The notes beneath the pieces were generated by a model. That model ran no database searches. It was not told the origin of the DNA and was given only the letters and a program-made list of their open reading frames with translations. Below, piece after piece: positions 1 to 8,673 of a stretch of 64,000 nt of DNA. The stretch comes from Pseudomonas vanderleydeniana (GTDB lineage Bacteria; Pseudomonadota; Gammaproteobacteria; Pseudomonadales; Pseudomonadaceae), in NCBI RefSeq assembly GCF_014268755.2, contig NZ_CP077093.1, forward strand, positions 124,001 through 188,000, in the 5' to 3' direction. Every line of letters starts with the position of its first letter. Within the stretch, counting starts at the first letter, position 1. A program made the translations under genes and the position numbers.

Positions 1-1
1 C

Positions 2-910
<909 letters not shown>

Positions 911-973
911 TCTTCAGCACCCGACCGCAACACGCTCACCAGGTCGAGGGACTAGACACCTCTCACCTTTTGA

Positions 974-1008
974 GGGCTTGAAGGGCCACCCTTCAAGCCC
1001 TTTTTTTT
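974..1008 (+). terminator. Rho-independent terminator of aspA
   Basis: A perfect 12-bp stem (GGGCTTGAAGGG at 974-985 with CCCTTCAAGCCC at 989-1000) closes a 3-base loop and is followed directly by eight T residues. It lies 64 bases after the aspA stop codon. Confidence 0.95.
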
Positions 1009-1341
1009 GACTGAATTTTTCATAGTGAAAACGCCCTGCAGTTCGTTTATCAGACAGCAGTACTCGTCATCCGACTGACGAGGTGTCTGGGACAACGCTT
1101 ACAGAGCAAATCATGAAAAATGACAGGCTGTGCAGACGCTGGCAGTCCTGATCGGTATAGTGCCGCCCCTCTTCGCGTAAGCGATCCGCGGCACAGCGGC
1201 ACTGAAACACGCGAAACAACACTAAAAACAACCCGCGCAAGCTCGGGAAGACCTGTCGCCAGCCCACACTGCCCGCAACACCGGGTGCCAACGCGACCGG
1301 CCCATCGAGCCGCCTTTGCAAAAAAAAGCGAGGATCCATTC
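1009..1341 (+). other. Long leader upstream of the AGCS symporter with a nested hairpin
   Basis: There is no convincing gene in these 333 bases. A two-part hairpin is visible: CAGACA (1051-1056) pairs with TGTCTG (1084-1089) and, inside it, CTCGTCA (1063-1069) pairs with TGACGAG (1076-1082). I looked for the conserved core of a glycine riboswitch, which often precedes this transporter family, and did not find it. The region probably carries the promoter and a long 5' untranslated leader. Confidence 0.45.
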
Positions 1342-2775
1342 ATGCTTGAAGTCATCAACGACTTCCTCTCGGGTAAATTGCTGATCGTGCTCATCGTCGG
1401 GCTCGGCAGCTATTTCACGATCCGCTCGCGGTTCGTCCAGTTCCGCCATTTCGGCCACATGTTCGGGGTGTTCAAGGAATCCCTGCGCGGCCAGGCCGGC
1501 CAACTCAGCTCGTTCCAGGCCCTGATGCTCAGCCTCGCCGGCCGCGTCGGCGCCGGTAACATCGCCGGTGTCGGTATCGCCGTGACCCTCGGTGGTCCGG
1601 GCGCCGTCTTCTGGATGTGGGTGACCGCCCTGGTCGGCATGTCCAGCAGCTTCTTCGAATGCACCCTGGCCCAGGTCTACAAGCGCGCCGACGGCGACGG
1701 CCTGTATCGTGGCGGTCCGGCCTACTACATCCAGCACGGCCTGAAGCTGAAGAGCATGGCCATCGTGTTCTCGGTCCTGCTGCTGGTCACCTACGGCTTC
1801 GCCTTCATCGGCCTGCAGTCCTACACCGTGACCCACTCGCTGCAGAACGCCTTCGCCTTCGACCCGCGCCACACCGGGATCGTCCTGGCCGTGCTGCTGG
1901 CCATCACCTTCATCGGTGGCATCAAGCGCATCGCGGCAGTGTCGGACCTGCTGGTACCGATCAAGACCCTGGCCTACATCGGCGTGACCCTGTACGTGAT
2001 CGGCACCCAGATCGAACACGTGCCAGCCATGCTGGAAACCATCTTCAAGAGCGCCTTCGGCCTCGACCCAGCCTTCGGCGGCCTGCTCGGCAGCGCCATC
2101 GTCATGGGCGTGAAGCGTGGTGTGTTCGCCAACGAAGCCGGCCTGGGCAGCGCGCCGAACGTGGCCGCCGTAGCCGCCGTGAAACACCCGGGCGCCCAGG
2201 GCGTGGTCCAGGCGTTCAGCGTGTTCCTCGACACCTTCGTCATCTGCACCTGCACCGCGCTGCTGATCCTGCTGTCGGGCTTCTACACCCCGGGCTTCGA
2301 AGGGGATGGCATCGTCCTGACCCAGAACTCGCTGGCCGCCGTGGTCGGTGACTGGGGCCGGATCTTCGTCAGCGTCGCGCTGTCGCTGTTCGTCTTCACC
2401 TGCATCCTCTACAACTACTACCTGGGCGAGAACAGCCTGCAGTTCCTCAGCCGCAACCGTGCCGTGCTGATGGCCTTCCGTGGCCTGGTGCTGGCGCTGG
2501 TGGTCTGGGGTTCGATGCAGGACCTGTCGACCGTGTTCGCCTTCGCCGACATCACCATGACCTGCCTGGCGTTCGTCAACCTGGTCGCCCTGGCCCTGCT
2601 GTTCAAGGTCGGCCTGCGCGTGATGCGCGACTACGACGAGCAGCGTCGTGCCGGCGTCAAGCAACCGGTGTTCGACTCCAGCAAGTTCAACGACCTGGAC
2701 CTGGACCGTGCCGCCTGGCCGGCCAACCCGCCGGTTGAGACCGCCGCCCAAGGCGTACCAGCTACACACCGCTGA
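1342..2775 (+). CDS. Sodium:alanine/glycine symporter (AGCS family)
   Basis: Inner-membrane carrier that takes up alanine, glycine or a related small amino acid with Na+. The 477-residue protein is hydrophobic throughout, with about ten membrane segments. It carries the AGCS hallmark GGPGAVFWMWVTALVGM near residues 90-106 and the conserved GVKRGVFANEAGLGSAPN stretch near residue 255. The ATG at 1342 is preferred over upstream in-frame codons because AGGA lies 8 bases before it and the protein then begins as family members do. It stands alone, between the aspA terminator and two hairpins. AspA and amino-acid import suggest a loose nitrogen-metabolism theme. Substrate cannot be read from sequence. 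Confidence 0.88.
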   Translation: MLEVINDFLSGKLLIVLIVGLGSYFTIRSRFVQFRHFGHMFGVFKESLRGQAGQLSSFQALMLSLAGRVGAGNIAGVGIAVTLGGPGAVFWMWVTALVGMSSSFFECTLAQVYKRADGDGLYRGGPAYYIQHGLKLKSMAIVFSVLLLVTYGFAFIGLQSYTVTHSLQNAFAFDPRHTGIVLAVLLAITFIGGIKRIAAVSDLLVPIKTLAYIGVTLYVIGTQIEHVPAMLETIFKSAFGLDPAFGGLLGSAIVMGVKRGVFANEAGLGSAPNVAAVAAVKHPGAQGVVQAFSVFLDTFVICTCTALLILLSGFYTPGFEGDGIVLTQNSLAAVVGDWGRIFVSVALSLFVFTCILYNYYLGENSLQFLSRNRAVLMAFRGLVLALVVWGSMQDLSTVFAFADITMTCLAFVNLVALALLFKVGLRVMRDYDEQRRAGVKQPVFDSSKFNDLDLDRAAWPANPPVETAAQGVPATHR

Positions 2776-2784
2776 CTGCAGCCA

Positions 2785-2837
2785 GCGGACGGCACCTGAC
2801 CGTCCGCAGTACCCCGGTGGGCCAGCGCCCACTGGGG
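2785..2837 (+). terminator. Tandem hairpins after the AGCS symporter gene
   Basis: Two hairpins follow the stop codon. GCGGACGG (2785-2792) pairs with CCGTCCGC (2800-2807). An 11-bp stem with one G-T wobble follows (2812-2822 with 2827-2837). No strong T-tract follows, so termination is inferred from stem strength and position. Confidence 0.55.
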
Positions 2838-3259
2838 TTACTGCTCCTTCCTACAGGCCCCACCAACACTCTCCCGATATATCTGTAGGGAAATTCCTAT
2901 AGCCCGTCCGGGCACTACACCCCGCCACAACGCCTCGGTTAGGCTTGCCCCAAGTTGCCGTGCACCGACAGGCAGTGCTCGCCGGTTGTTTGAACACCCT
3001 GTCCACCCACAACAAGAAACCTGCCAGGCCAATCGCACACATAGAGCAACTTGTTACGTTCCAGTAGCACCTTCGGGTCAGACGCCGATGCCTTGTCACG
3101 CCTGCACACAGGCGCCGACAGCCTTATGCACCGGCTCTGCCCATTACCTCACGAGCCAATCGGGACGGGACTTGAACCCTGAACGGATGAAGTGTGCCGG
3201 TCACGGAAGTATTGGCTCTTTCTTAGGCGAACGGCTGCCCATGCAGCCATGGGAAAACC
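2838..3259 (+). other. Intergenic region, no gene seen
   Basis: No open frame here has a convincing start or composition. An 8-bp inverted repeat, GAGCCAAT (3153-3160) and ATTGGCTC (3211-3218), encloses about 50 bases and is followed by a pyrimidine run just before the next gene. It may fold in the leader of that gene. No tRNA fold was found. Confidence 0.35.
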
Positions 3260-3715
3260 ATGAAGAAGCAAATCGTACTGGCTGCGCTGTGCAGTCTCGT
3301 TTCCGTCCCGGCCTTGGCCGACAAACCCCTCATGTGCACGCCGGTGACGGCGGCGCAGATAGCAGTCCTGTTCGACGAATGGAACGCCGCGTTGCAGACC
3401 GGTGATGCGAAAAAGGTCGCGCAGCAGTATCTCCATGACGCCGTGCTGCTACCCACTGTATCGAACAAGCCGCGCCTGACCGACGCCGAGCGGGTCGACT
3501 ACTTCGAGCACTTCCTGGCCCACAAGCCGAGCGGCACCATCGACAGCCGCACCATCCGCACCGGCTGCAACGAGGCGATCGACACCGGCACCTATACCTT
3601 CGCGTTCAAGGACCAGCCGAACGTATCCGCCCGCTACACCTTCACCTACGCCTGGAGCAGCGCCAACGGCTGGAAAATCTCGACGCACCACTCTTCGGCG
3701 ATGCCGGAGAAATGA
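3260..3715 (+). CDS. Secreted SnoaL/DUF4440-like protein (SgcJ/EcaC type)
   Basis: A 151-residue protein with a clear Sec signal peptide (MKKQ, hydrophobic core, cut after VPALA). The mature part looks like the cone-shaped NTF2/SnoaL fold: an N-terminal helix with FDEWNAALQTGDAKKVAQQY, then LHDAVLLPTVSN, and beta strands ending in YAWSSANGWKISTHHSSAMP. Proteins of this shape are annotated as SgcJ/EcaC-like or CaMKII-association-domain-like. Their biochemical role is usually unknown and I infer none. Expected location is the periplasm. The ribosome site is weak (GGGAAAA just before ATG). The gene is monocistronic, bounded by a REP pair downstream. Confidence 0.7.
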   Translation: MKKQIVLAALCSLVSVPALADKPLMCTPVTAAQIAVLFDEWNAALQTGDAKKVAQQYLHDAVLLPTVSNKPRLTDAERVDYFEHFLAHKPSGTIDSRTIRTGCNEAIDTGTYTFAFKDQPNVSARYTFTYAWSSANGWKISTHHSSAMPEK

Positions 3716-3764
3716 TGGGTTCCGGGGCCGCAAGCTAAGCCAAACCCCCAGGAGCGACTCCATC

Positions 3765-3898
3765 TTGTGGCGAGCGGGCTTGCCCGCGCTCGACTGCGAA
3801 GCAGTCGCAAACCCTGAGCCCCCGGTCCGCCCGGCACACCGCGTGTGCAGGCTTGGGGCCCCCTTGCGGCCCAGCGCGGGCAAGCCCGCTCGCCACAA
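3765..3898. repeat. REPIN (inverted pair of REP palindromes, GCGGGCAAGCCCGC class)
   Basis: A REP unit at 3765-3790 (TTGTGGCGAGCGGGCTTGCC and following bases) is mirrored at 3873-3898 (CGCGGGCAAGCCCGCTCGCC and following bases), about 80 bases apart. This is the standard mobile REP doublet of fluorescent pseudomonads. It lies between two transcription units. Confidence 0.9.
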
Positions 3899-4065
3899 CA
3901 GCCCCTCGCCCCCCTCCCAACCACCGACAAATCGCGATGCTTGAAACATTGCGTTTCAAGACAAATCCCTTTTACTTGAGGGACATTTCCTAGAAAATCC
4001 CGACGTATTGCGCCTGTCCAGCCGCGTGACTATCTTCGTTGCGTCACCGCCGTTTTGCGGTGATC

Positions 4066-4276
4066 GGGTTTAGTCGCCCACGCTCAATAGGCGCACAGCG
4101 CCCCCATGGTCCATGGCCGGCGTTTTTTCACGCCCCCAGTTTCATGGCGGCTGTGCGTGGGGCGCCTCCGGGCGCGCCGGTTTCCTATTGGCCGGTCGAC
4201 TAACCCGCGTACAGCTGCCACCCACTCGTTTAGTCGCGACAGGTGCCAGCTCCCATGCAGCAATAGGAGTGACACC
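4066..4276 (+). promoter_or_regulatory. Structured leader with mutually exclusive base-pairing, upstream of the DUF3077-like gene
   Basis: Three nested stems can form: GGGTTTAGTCG (4066-4076) with CGACTAACCC (4197-4206, one bulged T), CAATAGG (4085-4091) with CCTATTG (4184-4190), and CGCACAGC (4092-4099) with GCTGTGCG (4150-4157). Two elements of the left arm recur downstream: GTTTAGTCGC at 4068-4077 and 4228-4237, and CAATAGG at 4085-4091 and 4261-4267. The second CAATAGG contains the ribosome-binding site. The right arm can therefore pair either with the upstream copies or with the downstream copies, hiding the ribosome site in the second case. That is the layout of an RNA switch. The ligand or signal is unknown. 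A separate hairpin (TCACCGC 4044-4050, GCGGTGA 4057-4063) precedes it. Confidence 0.6.
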
Positions 4277-4678
4277 ATGAACAATCCGGTCCCCGATCCA
4301 CCCAGCCAGGCCACCCACCGCCGCATCACGGCGATCCTGCAACAGGCCAACGCCGACCTCCTGCAAGTCATCAACAGCCAGCCCAAAGAACCGCCGCTGC
4401 TCCGGGCCCTGAAGGAAACCGCCGCCCGCCCCGGCAACCTGCGCGACGGCCGCCATCGTTCGCTGTTCGACGTCAAGGCTGGCATCAATGCCGAAACCAC
4501 CCTCAACCATGTGTCGCTGCTGCTGCGCTGCGCCGAAGAAGTCTCCGATGAAATCACCGAACAGGGCAGCGGCATCGAACGCGGGCTGATCTGGTCGATG
4601 GTGCATTCGGTGGAAATGGCCCGGGCGCTGGTGGAAGCGTTGCTGGAAGGCTCACAACCGGCTTGCACGCAGGCCTGA
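4277..4678 (+). CDS. DUF3077/DUF6124-like small Pseudomonas protein
   Basis: A 133-residue soluble protein. The core (LFDVKAGINAETTLNHVSLL, then a helical stretch LRCAEEVSDEI and a final helix ending MARALVEALLE) resembles the DUF3077/DUF6124 family that is abundant and nearly restricted to Pseudomonas. No function is established that I can name. The ATG at 4277 follows AATAGGAG by seven bases. An ORF extension to 4106 exists but runs through the folded leader and is not believed. It is followed by a 14-bp hairpin. Confidence 0.65.
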   Translation: MNNPVPDPPSQATHRRITAILQQANADLLQVINSQPKEPPLLRALKETAARPGNLRDGRHRSLFDVKAGINAETTLNHVSLLLRCAEEVSDEITEQGSGIERGLIWSMVHSVEMARALVEALLEGSQPACTQA

Positions 4679-4693
4679 ACGAAAAGAGGCGGC

Positions 4694-4729
4694 CATCGAT
4701 CGGGAGACACCTCACTCTCCCGATCGATG
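4694..4729 (+). terminator. 14-bp perfect hairpin between the DUF3077-like gene and relBE
   Basis: CATCGATCGGGAGA (4694-4707) pairs perfectly with TCTCCCGATCGATG (4716-4729) around an 8-base loop, 16 bases after a stop codon. There is no T-tract, so it could be a terminator or an insulator. Placement favours a terminator. Confidence 0.6.
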
Positions 4730-4736
4730 CTGCTAC

Positions 4737-4752
4737 GCTATACACGTATAGC
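4737..4752. promoter_or_regulatory. Palindromic operator of the relBE pair
   Basis: GCTATACACGTATAGC is a perfect 7+2+7 palindrome 23 bases before the antitoxin start. Antitoxins of the RelB/ribbon-helix-helix type bind such sites and repress their own operon. The position over the likely promoter fits autoregulation. Confidence 0.65.
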
Positions 4753-4774
4753 AAATCACTGCGGAGCTCACGAC

Positions 4775-4999
4775 ATGCTCGCTATCCGTCTGCCTCAAGA
4801 CATTGAAAATCGCTTGGAAGCCCTTGCTGCCGCGACTGGACGCACCAAGACATTCTATGCCCGGCAAGCCATTCTCGAGCATATCGACAACCTCGAGGAC
4901 ATCTACCTGGCTGAACAGCGCCTGGCGGACGTCCGCGCCGGTCGAAGCAAGACCATGACCCTGGAAGAGCTGGAACAACAGTATGGCGTGGAGGATTGA
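4775..4999 (+). CDS. relB: RelB-type antitoxin (ribbon-helix-helix)
   Basis: A 74-residue protein that should bind and neutralise the RelE toxin encoded next and repress the operon. The N-terminus [23 protein letters not shown] is a ribbon-helix-helix DNA-binding start, followed by [19 protein letters not shown]. The C-terminal tail ([14 protein letters not shown]) is the acidic toxin-wrapping part typical of these antitoxins. The ATG at 4775 is chosen because GGAG lies upstream and the DNA-binding strand then starts the protein. It overlaps the toxin gene by 17 bases, implying translational coupling. Confidence 0.85.
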   Translation: MLAIRLPQDIENRLEALAAATGRTKTFYARQAILEHIDNLEDIYLAEQRLADVRAGRSKTMTLEELEQQYGVED

Positions 5000-5255
5000 A
5001 TTCGAATCGTCGGCTGCCAAAGAGTTGGGCAAGCTCGATAAACAGACCGCACTACGAATTCTGAAATTCCTGAGGGAGCGCCTTGCGGCACTGGAGGACC
5101 CTCGCAGTATCGGCGAAGCCCTCAAGGGCTCGAAGCTGGGTCAGTTCTGGAAGTATCGGGTCGGGGATTACCGCATCATCGCCAACATACAGGACGAAGT
5201 CGTCAGTATCCTCATTGTTCGCGTCGGCAATCGACGGGATGTCTACAAACACTAG
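4983..5255 (+). CDS. relE: RelE/ParE-superfamily toxin
   Basis: A 90-residue toxin that, in the RelE family, cleaves mRNA on the ribosome. Family features are [17 protein letters not shown] at the start, a basic middle, and the C-terminal core [28 protein letters not shown], where Arg and Tyr residues of the active surface sit. Length and the overlap with the antitoxin are typical. The gene appears intact. RelE and ParE folds are alike and ParE acts on gyrase instead, but the GDYRII and VGNRRDVY motifs favour RelE. Confidence 0.87.
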   Translation: MAWRIEFESSAAKELGKLDKQTALRILKFLRERLAALEDPRSIGEALKGSKLGQFWKYRVGDYRIIANIQDEVVSILIVRVGNRRDVYKH

Positions 5256-5335
5256 CGGCCCGTGCCACGGGCTCCCTGCCCCGCAGCGGCACGCAACTTG
5301 CTCGATTCCCACACCTCCCAAGGCCGGAATCGAGC

Positions 5336-6328
5336 ATGCTCCACTCGCACCTGACCACTCTCAACGCCGTCTCCCTGGTGCTCAACACCTTCCGCGAACA
5401 GGGCCTGCCCGCCGACACGCTGCTGGCCGGCAGCGGCATCAGCGCCGCCGACCTGAGCCGCGCCGACACCCGCATCACCACCAACCAGGAGATGCAGGTC
5501 TGCGCCAATGCCGTGGCCCTGCGTCGGGAAATCGGCCTGGAACTGGGCCGGCGCATGCACGTGTCGTCCTACGGCATGCTCGGTTACGCCCTGCTCACCA
5601 GTGCCACCTTCGGTGACGCCTTGCGCCTGGCCCTGCGTTATCCGGCGCTATTGGGAACACTCTTCGAACTGAGCCTGGAGCAAGACGGCGAGCGCATCTG
5701 GTTCACCGCCGGGGACTATCGGGAAAACCCGGTGCTGGCGACGTTCAACGTCGAGTTCTGCCTGGTCTCGCTGAAAGTCATCTGCGACGACCTGCTTGGC
5801 CGACCGCTGCCACTGCTGGCCGCGCGCTTCGAACATGATGCGCCGGACTACCAGGCCGACTACGCCAGGAGCTTCGACTGCCCGCTGCAATTCTCCGCCA
5901 CCCGCAACGCCTTCGCCTTCGACCGCGCCTGGCTGGACCAGCCGTTGCCGCTGGCCGACCCGATCACCCACCAGGCCATGACCGAGCGCTGCCGCAAGCA
6001 GAACCTGGAGTTCACCGGCCGCCAGGCCTGGCTGGGACGGATCCGCCAGTTGCTCGCTGCCCAACTGCATACCGCCCCCGGCCTGGAAGGCCTGGCCGAA
6101 CAGATGAACTGCTCGGCGCGGACCCTGCGCCGACACCTGCGCGACCTCGGCTGCAGCTACCAGGAACTGCTCGACGAGCTACGCTTCGAGCGGGCCAAGC
6201 AATTGCTGGCCGAGGACCAGTGGCCGATCCACCGGATCGCCGATGAACTGGGCTTCAGCGAAACCGCCAGCTTCCGCCATGCCTTCGTGCGCTGGAGTGG
6301 CGTCAGCCCGAGCCAGTTCCGCCCCTGA
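5336..6328 (+). CDS. AraC-family transcriptional regulator of the adjacent polyamine genes (inferred)
   Basis: A 330-residue DNA-binding regulator. Residues 1-220 resemble the OruR/arabinose-binding-type sensory domain of AraC proteins (DUF4460-free form with LELGRRMHVSSYGMLGYAL). The last 95 residues are the double helix-turn-helix with MNCSARTLRRHL and the second recognition helix IADELGFSETASFRHAFVRW. It ends in the standard GVSPSQFR. It is 159 bases upstream of and co-directional with the acetylpolyamine amidohydrolase gene, so control of polyamine use is the natural guess. The inducer is not known. Confidence 0.85.
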   Translation: MLHSHLTTLNAVSLVLNTFREQGLPADTLLAGSGISAADLSRADTRITTNQEMQVCANAVALRREIGLELGRRMHVSSYGMLGYALLTSATFGDALRLALRYPALLGTLFELSLEQDGERIWFTAGDYRENPVLATFNVEFCLVSLKVICDDLLGRPLPLLAARFEHDAPDYQADYARSFDCPLQFSATRNAFAFDRAWLDQPLPLADPITHQAMTERCRKQNLEFTGRQAWLGRIRQLLAAQLHTAPGLEGLAEQMNCSARTLRRHLRDLGCSYQELLDELRFERAKQLLAEDQWPIHRIADELGFSETASFRHAFVRWSGVSPSQFRP

Positions 6329-6487
6329 GCGTTCGTGCCACCCAACGGTGCGTCGTTGCCTCATTCAGGGGCGAAATCAGGACAGAGGTTTTGGCCACAT
6401 CGATCCCCTTTTGGCCGCTCCTGCCGTTCTCCGAAGCGCGTCGGACATCAAGAATGAGTCCACGTCCACGCCAACGGAGAACAATAA

Positions 6488-7519
6488 ATGCTGACGGTCT
6501 ACTCAGACGATCATCACCTGCACCACGGCCGCTGCGAGCTGATCGACGGGCAACTGATGCCCTGCTTCGAAATGCCCTCGCGCGCCGACCACGTGCTCGC
6601 CAGCGTCCGCCACCAGGCCCTGGGGCCGGTGCGTGAGCCCGAGGACTTCGGCCTCGAGCCGATCCGCCGCATCCATGACGAGGCCTACCTGGAGTTCTTC
6701 AAGGGCGCCTGGGACCGCTGGGCCGAACTCGGCCAGGACGGTGACCTGCTGCCCTTTACCTGGCCGGCCCGCACCCTGCGCCAGGTCCTGCCCAAGAGCC
6801 TGCACGGCCAGCTCGGCTACTACAGCTTCGACGGTGGTGCTCCGATCACCGCCGGTACCTGGCAGGCCGCCTACAGCGCGGCCCAGGTCGCCCTCACCGC
6901 CCAGGCCGAAATCCAGCACGGCGCCCACAGTGCCTTCGCCCTCTGCCGGCCACCGGGGCACCATGCCGCCGGCGACCTGATGGGCGGCTACTGCTACCTG
7001 AACAATGCGGCGATCGCCGCCCAGGCGTTTCTCGACCAGGGCCGCACCAAGGTGGCGATCCTCGACGTCGACTATCACCACGGCAACGGCACCCAGTCGA
7101 TTTTCTACGCGCGCAGCGACGTGCTCTTCGCCTCGATCCACGGCGACCCGGAGGCCGAATTCCCATTCTTCCTCGGCTATGCCGACGAGCGCGGCGAAGG
7201 CCCTGGCGAAGGCTTCAACTTCAACTACCCGCTGGCCGCCGGCAGCGGCTGGGAGCGCTGGAGCGCGGCCCTGGAACAGGCCTGCGGCGAAATCGAGCGC
7301 TATGACGCCGACGTCCTGGTGGTCTCCCTCGGCGTGGACACCTTCAAGGACGATCCGATTTCCCAGTTCAAGCTCGACAGCCCCGACTACCTGCGCATGG
7401 GCGAACGCATCGCCCGCCTGGGCAAGCCGACGCTGTTCGTGATGGAAGGCGGTTATGCGGTGGAAGAAATCGGCATCAATGCCGTGAACGTACTCGAAGG
7501 TTTCCAGAACGCCCAATGA
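6488..7519 (+). CDS. aphA: Acetylpolyamine amidohydrolase (histone-deacetylase family)
   Basis: A cytoplasmic zinc hydrolase that removes acetyl groups from acetylputrescine, acetylcadaverine or similar compounds, feeding polyamine catabolism. At 343 residues it has the family's usual length. The active-site residues can be placed: His158-His159 in RPPGHHA, metal ligands Asp195 and His197 in DVDYHHGNGT and Asp284 in GVDTFKDDP, and Tyr323 in EGGYAVEE. GGAGA lies 8 bases before the ATG. It is 12 bases from the polyamine-binding protein gene, so the two form an operon, matching P. aeruginosa PA1409-PA1410 as I recall it. Confidence 0.92.
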   Translation: MLTVYSDDHHLHHGRCELIDGQLMPCFEMPSRADHVLASVRHQALGPVREPEDFGLEPIRRIHDEAYLEFFKGAWDRWAELGQDGDLLPFTWPARTLRQVLPKSLHGQLGYYSFDGGAPITAGTWQAAYSAAQVALTAQAEIQHGAHSAFALCRPPGHHAAGDLMGGYCYLNNAAIAAQAFLDQGRTKVAILDVDYHHGNGTQSIFYARSDVLFASIHGDPEAEFPFFLGYADERGEGPGEGFNFNYPLAAGSGWERWSAALEQACGEIERYDADVLVVSLGVDTFKDDPISQFKLDSPDYLRMGERIARLGKPTLFVMEGGYAVEEIGINAVNVLEGFQNAQ

Positions 7520-7531
7520 GGAACTAGAAGA

Positions 7532-8632
7532 ATGAACAGACTCAAGCGTTTCATCGCCCCGGCCCTGTGCGCCGCCGTGCTCGGCGGCGCGGCGCACGCC
7601 GAAGACCGCACCCTGCGGGTCTACAACTGGTTCGACTACATCACGCCCAAGGCCCTGGACGACTTCAAGGCGCAGAACAGCCAGGTCAAGCTGGTCTACG
7701 ACATCTTCGACACCAACGAGGCGCTGGAAGCCAAGCTGCTCACCGGCAACTCCGGCTATGACGTGGTGGTGCCGTCCAACGTGTTCCTCGCCAAGCAGAT
7801 CGAGGCCGGGGTGTTCCAGCCGCTGGACCGCAGCAAGCTGCCGAACTGGAACCACCTCGATCCCAAGCTGATGAAACTGCTGGAAGCCAACGACCCGGGC
7901 AACAAATTCGCCGTGCCCTACATGTACGGCACCATCCTGATCGGCTTCAACCCGGCCAAGGTCAAGGCCGCCCTGGGTGACAACGCGCCGGTGGACAGCT
8001 GGGACCTGATCTTCAAGGAAGAGAACATCAGCAAGCTCAAGCAGTGTGGCGTCGCCCTGCTCGACTCGCCGTCGGAAATCCTGCCGCTGGCGCTGCAACA
8101 CCTGGGCCTGGACCCCAACAGCAAGAACCCCAAGGACTATGAAAAGGCCGAGGCGTTGATGCTCAAGATCCGCCCGTACATCACCTATTTCCACTCGTCC
8201 AAGTACATGGCCGATATCGCCAACGGCGACATCTGCGTCGCCGTCGGCTACTCCGGCAGCTTCTCCCAGGCCGCCAACCGCGCCAAGGACGCCAAGAACG
8301 GCGTGGTGGTGGACATGCGCCTGCCCAGGGAAGGCGCGCCGATCTGGTTCGACATGCTGGCGATCCCCAAGGGCGCCAAGGACCCGGAGGATGCCTACAC
8401 CTTCATCAACTACCTGCTGCAACCGCAGGTGATTGCCCCGATCAGCGACTTCGTCGGCTACCCGAACCCGAACAAGGACGCCACCGAAATGGTGGACCCG
8501 GCGATCCGCCACAACCCCAACCTGTATCCGAGCGAAGCGGCGATGAAGACCCTCTACACCCTGCAACCGCTGGACCAGAAGGCCGAGCGGGCCCGCACCC
8601 GGGCCTGGACGCGGATCAAGTCGGGGACTTGA
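7532..8632 (+). CDS. Periplasmic polyamine-binding protein (PotF/SpuD type)
   Basis: Captures a polyamine, possibly an acetylated one, in the periplasm for ABC import. The 366-residue protein has a signal peptide (MNRLKRFIAPALCAAVLGGAAHA) and the family's opening LRVYNWFDYITPKALDDF, with YDIFDTNEALEAKLL and GYDVVVPSN that line the ligand cleft. GAGGAA lies before the start. No permease or ATPase gene adjoins it, so it must share a transporter encoded elsewhere or act as a sensor. The gene ends at a strong shared hairpin. Confidence 0.9.
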   Translation: MNRLKRFIAPALCAAVLGGAAHAEDRTLRVYNWFDYITPKALDDFKAQNSQVKLVYDIFDTNEALEAKLLTGNSGYDVVVPSNVFLAKQIEAGVFQPLDRSKLPNWNHLDPKLMKLLEANDPGNKFAVPYMYGTILIGFNPAKVKAALGDNAPVDSWDLIFKEENISKLKQCGVALLDSPSEILPLALQHLGLDPNSKNPKDYEKAEALMLKIRPYITYFHSSKYMADIANGDICVAVGYSGSFSQAANRAKDAKNGVVVDMRLPREGAPIWFDMLAIPKGAKDPEDAYTFINYLLQPQVIAPISDFVGYPNPNKDATEMVDPAIRHNPNLYPSEAAMKTLYTLQPLDQKAERARTRAWTRIKSGT

Positions 8633-8638
8633 ACGCCG

Positions 8639-8667
8639 GCCCTGTCGTCGCCCCGCGGCGACAGGGC
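8639..8667. terminator. Bidirectional terminator between convergent genes
   Basis: A 13-bp stem with one wobble (8639-8651 with 8655-8667) around a CCC loop sits between the converging polyamine-binding-protein and DUF6543 genes. There is no T-tract on either side. Confidence 0.65.
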
Positions 8668-8673
8668 GGGTGC

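Noticed and set aside
1009..1341. Glycine riboswitch upstream of the AGCS symporter
   Set aside because: Family context suggested one, but the conserved aptamer core could not be found in the sequence.
1222..2832. Minus-strand 536-residue open frame over the AGCS symporter gene
   Set aside because: It mirrors a well-supported membrane transporter in a GC-rich region; its translation is rich in His, Gln and Gly without any domain, as expected for an antisense shadow.
3000..3240. tRNA-like element before the SnoaL-like gene
   Set aside because: A stretch resembling a T-arm (GGGACTTGAACCC) caught the eye, but no cloverleaf with acceptor and anticodon arms can be built around it.
6503..8566. 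Minus-strand 687-residue open frame over aphA and the polyamine-binding gene
   Set aside because: It spans two genes with confirmed motifs on the plus strand and shows only low-complexity His/Val/Gly composition.
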